Shown in pieces: positions 5,931 to 7,990 of a stretch of 7,990 bases of DNA. Position numbers and translations under genes: made by a program. How positions within the stretch are numbered: the first letter of the stretch is position 1; every line of letters starts with the position of its first letter. The DNA is from Chitinophaga pinensis (GTDB lineage: Bacteria > Bacteroidota > Bacteroidia > SXHM01): positions 1-7,990 of the forward strand of contig CAMDBK010000129.1 in the NCBI GenBank assembly GCA_945889235.1, in the 5' to 3' direction. The notes under the pieces were generated by a model. It had not been told where the DNA came from. It saw nothing but the letters and a program-made list of their open reading frames with translations, and did no database searches.

Positions 5931-7460
5931 CTAAAAAGGTGAGAGGTTGTCATCCTCTTCAATACTATTCATCCGCGAAGATTTGCTGATAGTTCCTTTG
6001 TCAACAAAATCAGTTGAGTTTGAAATACCTGCCTGCGGGTCAAAGTTTTCCTGATAATCGTTGTTGGTGAATTTCGCTAGCCTGTCAATGAATTTCAAAC
6101 GAACATTTTCAAGTGCTCCGTTTCTGTGTTTAGCAATAATTACTTCGCCCTGACCTTTTGCGGGGCTTCCGTCTTCAAATTCTTCCAGCTTGTAATATTC
6201 AGGACGGTAAAGGAAAAGCACAATGTCTGCATCCTGCTCAATGGCACCGGATTCACGTAAGTCAGAAAGTTGCGGACGCTTATTTCCTGTACGTGTCTCC
6301 ACCTGACGACTTAACTGAGAGAGTGCGATAACCGGGATTTCCAGCTCTTTTGCAATACTTTTCAGTGAGCGCGAAATCATGCTGATTTCCTGTTCGCGGT
6401 TTCCGTTTTTACTATCGGTTCCTGATTGCATTAATTGGAGATAGTCAATAATAATTGCCTGTACATCGTGTTGTGTTTTAAGTCTGCGGCATTTTGCGCG
6501 CAACTCAAAAATGGATAGGGCAGGAGTGTCATCAATAAAAAGGGGTGCGTCAGAAAGCGGAGTAATTTTAGTCTGCAATTGTTGCCATTCATGTTGCTCA
6601 AGTTGCCCGCGTCTTAGTTTATCAGCAGGTAATTCTGTTTCGCTTGAGATTAGTCTGTTCACCAACTGAATGGATGACATCTCTAATGAAAATAAAGCAA
6701 TCGGCTTTTTAAAATCAACGGCAATATTCCGTGCCATTGAAAGTACAAAAGCAGTTTTACCCATACCGGGACGGGCAGCAATAATAACCAGATCAGATTT
6801 CTGCCAGCCCGCAGTAATACGGTCTAGAGCAGTAAAACCTGAAGGAACACCGGTTAAATGTCCGTCACTGTTTTTTGCTTTTTCAATTTCCTTCACTGCT
6901 TCATATAACAGTGAACTCATTTTGTCGTAGTTCTTGCGTATGTTTCCTTCTGTTATTCCGAATAAGCTACTCTCCGCCTTGTCAAGCAAATCAAAAACAT
7001 CTGAAGTGTCTTCAAATGCTTCGTTGTATATTTCTCCTGAAACTCTTATTAACTCCCGTTGAATAAATTTTTGTGCAATAATACGGGCATGAAATTCTGC
7101 GTTGGCAGATGAGGCAACACGGTTAGTTAAGCGGGTGATATAATACGGACCGCCAACCAGTTCAAGCTCACCGGTCTTCTTTAATTGTTGCGTAACTGTT
7201 AATATGTCAACGGGCTGTGTTTCGTTGAAAAGTTTTTGTATTGCCGCAAAAATTCTTTGGTTCTCTTCTTTGTAAAAACTTTCAGGTTTTAGTATGTCAA
7301 TAACATCACTAAGTGCATCTTTTTCAAGCATCAGTGCGCCTAATACAGCCTCTTCCAATTCAATAGCCTGTGGCGGCAATTTCCCCTGTTCAATACTAGG
7401 GAGTTGCCCTGTTGACTTGGTTTTCCTGAGGTTTTTAATTTTATCTCCTATTTTTTCCAT
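5931..7460 (-). CDS. dnaB: Replicative DNA helicase DnaB
   Basis: 509-residue hexameric 5'-3' helicase of the replication fork, partner of primase and the DNA polymerase clamp loader. The N-terminal DnaB domain begins near residue 29 (PPQAIELEEAVLGALMLEKDAL) and runs to about 133. A linker leads to the RecA-like domain from about 200 (GVPSGFTALDRITAGWQKSDL). Walker A is ARPGMGKTAF (229-238, K235), with a catalytic-Glu segment FSLEMS (257-262), Walker B IIIDYLQLM (336-344), VIALSQLSRQVE (377-388) with sensor Gln382, and EQDADIVLFLYRPEYY (408-423). IIAKHRNG (441-448) carries the Lys/Arg finger that reaches the neighbouring subunit's ATP. There is no intein at the Walker A site. The tail ends EEDDNLSPF, acidic then Pro-Phe, similar in style to the SSB C-terminal tip. 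ATG 7458-7460 sits 4 nt behind a perfect -7 box. A likely terminator follows the stop. Confidence 0.98.
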   Translation of the reverse strand: MEKIGDKIKNLRKTKSTGQLPSIEQGKLPPQAIELEEAVLGALMLEKDALSDVIDILKPESFYKEENQRIFAAIQKLFNETQPVDILTVTQQLKKTGELELVGGPYYITRLTNRVASSANAEFHARIIAQKFIQRELIRVSGEIYNEAFEDTSDVFDLLDKAESSLFGITEGNIRKNYDKMSSLLYEAVKEIEKAKNSDGHLTGVPSGFTALDRITAGWQKSDLVIIAARPGMGKTAFVLSMARNIAVDFKKPIALFSLEMSSIQLVNRLISSETELPADKLRRGQLEQHEWQQLQTKITPLSDAPLFIDDTPALSIFELRAKCRRLKTQHDVQAIIIDYLQLMQSGTDSKNGNREQEISMISRSLKSIAKELEIPVIALSQLSRQVETRTGNKRPQLSDLRESGAIEQDADIVLFLYRPEYYKLEEFEDGSPAKGQGEVIIAKHRNGALENVRLKFIDRLAKFTNNDYQENFDPQAGISNSTDFVDKGTISKSSRMNSIEEDDNLSPF

Positions 7461-7488
7461 GGTGCAAATATAGGTGCAAATCGCACCT
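7461..7488. promoter_or_regulatory. Operator-like palindrome and direct repeat at the dnaB promoter
   Basis: The arms aggtgc (7472-7477) and gcacct (7483-7488) form a perfect 6-bp inverted repeat with a 5-nt spacer, directly abutting the upstream edge of the dnaB -7 box. The nonamer ggtgcaaat also occurs twice in direct orientation, at 7461-7469 and 7473-7481, 12 nt apart, so a third half-site lies between the promoter box and the ATG. This arrangement would suit a dimeric repressor or activator, but no regulator is identified. Confidence 0.45.
7465..7472 (-). promoter_or_regulatory. -7 promoter box (TATATTTG) of dnaB
   Basis: Perfect TAnnTTTG on the minus strand, followed by cacc and the dnaB ATG. 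A start a few bases after the box would fall on or next to the A of ATG, so the dnaB mRNA is predicted to be leaderless. No good -33 TTTG is seen at the usual spacing. Confidence 0.6.
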
Positions 7489-7495
7489 CGTTTTT

Positions 7496-7517
7496 TATTT
7501 TTGAAGGTTTAAATTTG
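7496..7517 (+). promoter_or_regulatory. Two tandem -7-like boxes on the + strand with no assigned gene
   Basis: TATTTTTG (7496-7503) and TAAATTTG (7510-7517) are both exact TAnnTTTG matches, 14 nt apart, pointing away from dnaB toward the rest of the intergenic region. The next confident gene starts more than 220 nt later and has its own nearer candidate box, so these may drive a small RNA, a long leader, or nothing. AT-rich DNA produces such matches by chance fairly often. Confidence 0.3.
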
Positions 7518-7710
7518 CCAACAAGTGTGTACGATGTTATATTTTTCAAACTGTGGAGCAAAAATTCTTAGTGTAGGTAAGCCTGTCGTTTTCATTTGCG
7601 GGTTATCAACAATTAATTAACAAGTTTCAAACAGATTTCACACGAAAATTAAACATTATTTTTCGAGCATCGGCAGTTGTTGAAAACAATTTTTTTTAAA
7701 AGTATTTTTA

Positions 7711-7718
7711 CACCTTTG
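7711..7718 (+). promoter_or_regulatory. Probable -7 box (CACCTTTG) of the DinB-family gene
   Basis: Matches five of six fixed positions of TAnnTTTG, 20 nt before ATG 7739, giving a short predicted leader of roughly 12-16 nt. The leader has no Shine-Dalgarno sequence and is A/T rich, as in the other genes here. Confidence 0.4.
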
Positions 7719-7738
7719 ACCTTCTGAATTTATAAATT

Positions 7739-7990
7739 ATGAATGACCTTTTAGTAAAGTACGCCTCCTATAACTTGTGGGCAAATAAAAGAATTGCTGA
7801 TTTGCTTTTAGAATTGGATAATTCAATTCTTGACAAAGAAATCCCGAGCAGCTTTAGTTCCATCCGCAAAACTGTTTTCCATATCTGGGATGCTGAGTTC
7901 ATTTGGTTGCAGCGATTGAACGGGCTTTCATTGAGTGATTGGCCCAGCAAACAATACGGTGCTGAAACCCCGATTGATAAATTTTTGGAG
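7739..7990 (+). CDS. DinB-family protein, N-terminal part (3' end outside window)
   Basis: 84 residues are visible, open to the window edge. The sequence MNDLLVKYASYNLWANKRIADLLLEL begins the four-helix bundle of the DinB/YfiT-like superfamily, whose early signature is Y-x-x-W-A-N. It continues with SSFSSIRKTVFHIWDAEFIWLQRLNGLS (residues 38-64), in which H48 is the expected first metal-ligand histidine and is followed by the characteristic WDAE-x-x-W segment. Members are cytoplasmic metal-binding proteins of about 150-170 residues. Some are thiol-dependent (bacillithiol or mycothiol) S-transferases, but most, probably including this one, have no proven reaction. It is transcribed away from dnaB. 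Family is confident; function is open. Confidence 0.88.
   Translation, partial: MNDLLVKYASYNLWANKRIADLLLELDNSILDKEIPSSFSSIRKTVFHIWDAEFIWLQRLNGLSLSDWPSKQYGAETPIDKFLE

Larger units (their letters stand above)
7461..7738. other. 278-nt divergent intergenic region between dnaB and the DinB-family gene
   Basis: AT-rich space holding the dnaB promoter with an adjoining palindrome (7461-7488), two + strand -7-like boxes with no assigned gene (7496-7517), a 28-codon open frame (7534-7620) that I do not call, and the probable promoter of the DinB-family gene near 7711. No tRNA, rRNA or cluster of DnaA boxes was found. It is unusually long compared with the other gaps here (2-99 nt). Confidence 0.6.

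Noticed and set aside
7603..7611. DnaA-box-like ttatcaaca near dnaB, suggesting an origin
   Set aside because: Single site with a mismatch to TTATCCACA; no cluster, no unwinding element with box arrays, and no dnaA/dnaN neighbours.
7534..7620. 28-codon open frame (MLYFSNCGAKILSVG...) downstream of a TAnnTTTG box
   Set aside because: Too short, with no ribosome-binding signal or recognisable product; kept only as part of the possible-transcript finding.

Overview
The window looks like an ordinary chromosomal segment of a Bacteroidota bacterium. The main evidence is a C-terminal type IX secretion (T9SS type A) sorting domain on a choice-of-anchor L protein, which is characteristic of this phylum. 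Supporting evidence is the use of TAnnTTTG promoter boxes (the Bacteroidota -7 element) directly in front of several start codons, the absence of clear Shine-Dalgarno sequences, and protein families typical of the phylum. I cannot place it below phylum with confidence.

Layout. Positions 1-1202 (+) hold the C-terminal half of a UvrD/PcrA-type superfamily 1 DNA helicase, cut by the window edge. After a degenerate inverted repeat comes a small exported TonB C-terminal-domain protein (1302-1694, +). It converges, with only 2 nt between stop codons, on a T9SS-secreted choice-of-anchor L protein (1697-2764, -). Upstream of that on the same strand is an EamA/DMT-family membrane transporter (2804-3676, -). 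A compact 42-nt divergent promoter region separates it from a two-gene unit on the + strand: a YvlD/'phage holin' family four-helix membrane protein (3719-4096) and an Mpo1-like/DUF962 membrane protein (4109-4453). An inverted heptamer-repeat element sits between the convergent ends of Mpo1 and an exported 420-residue protein (4548-5810, -) of the family that Bacteroidota annotations often call 'asparagine synthetase B'. Next is the replicative helicase dnaB (5931-7460, -), followed downstream by a hairpin plus T-tract that looks like its terminator. A 278-nt divergent intergenic region then leads to the start of a DinB-family protein (7739 to the window end, +).

Function. Two genes serve DNA metabolism (the UvrD-type helicase and DnaB). 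Three encode exported proteins (TonB_C, choice-of-anchor L and the 'AsnB-like' protein). Three encode membrane proteins. Apart from the YvlD-Mpo1 pair I see no multi-gene pathway, and there is no CRISPR array, insertion sequence, RNA gene or recognisable defence system.

The most interesting signals are non-coding. They are a perfect 13-bp stem inside the helicase gene, three different inverted-repeat elements in intergenic regions, promoter boxes so close to ATG codons that the mRNAs should be nearly leaderless, and an operator-like palindrome abutting the dnaB promoter in a region with extra unassigned promoter boxes.
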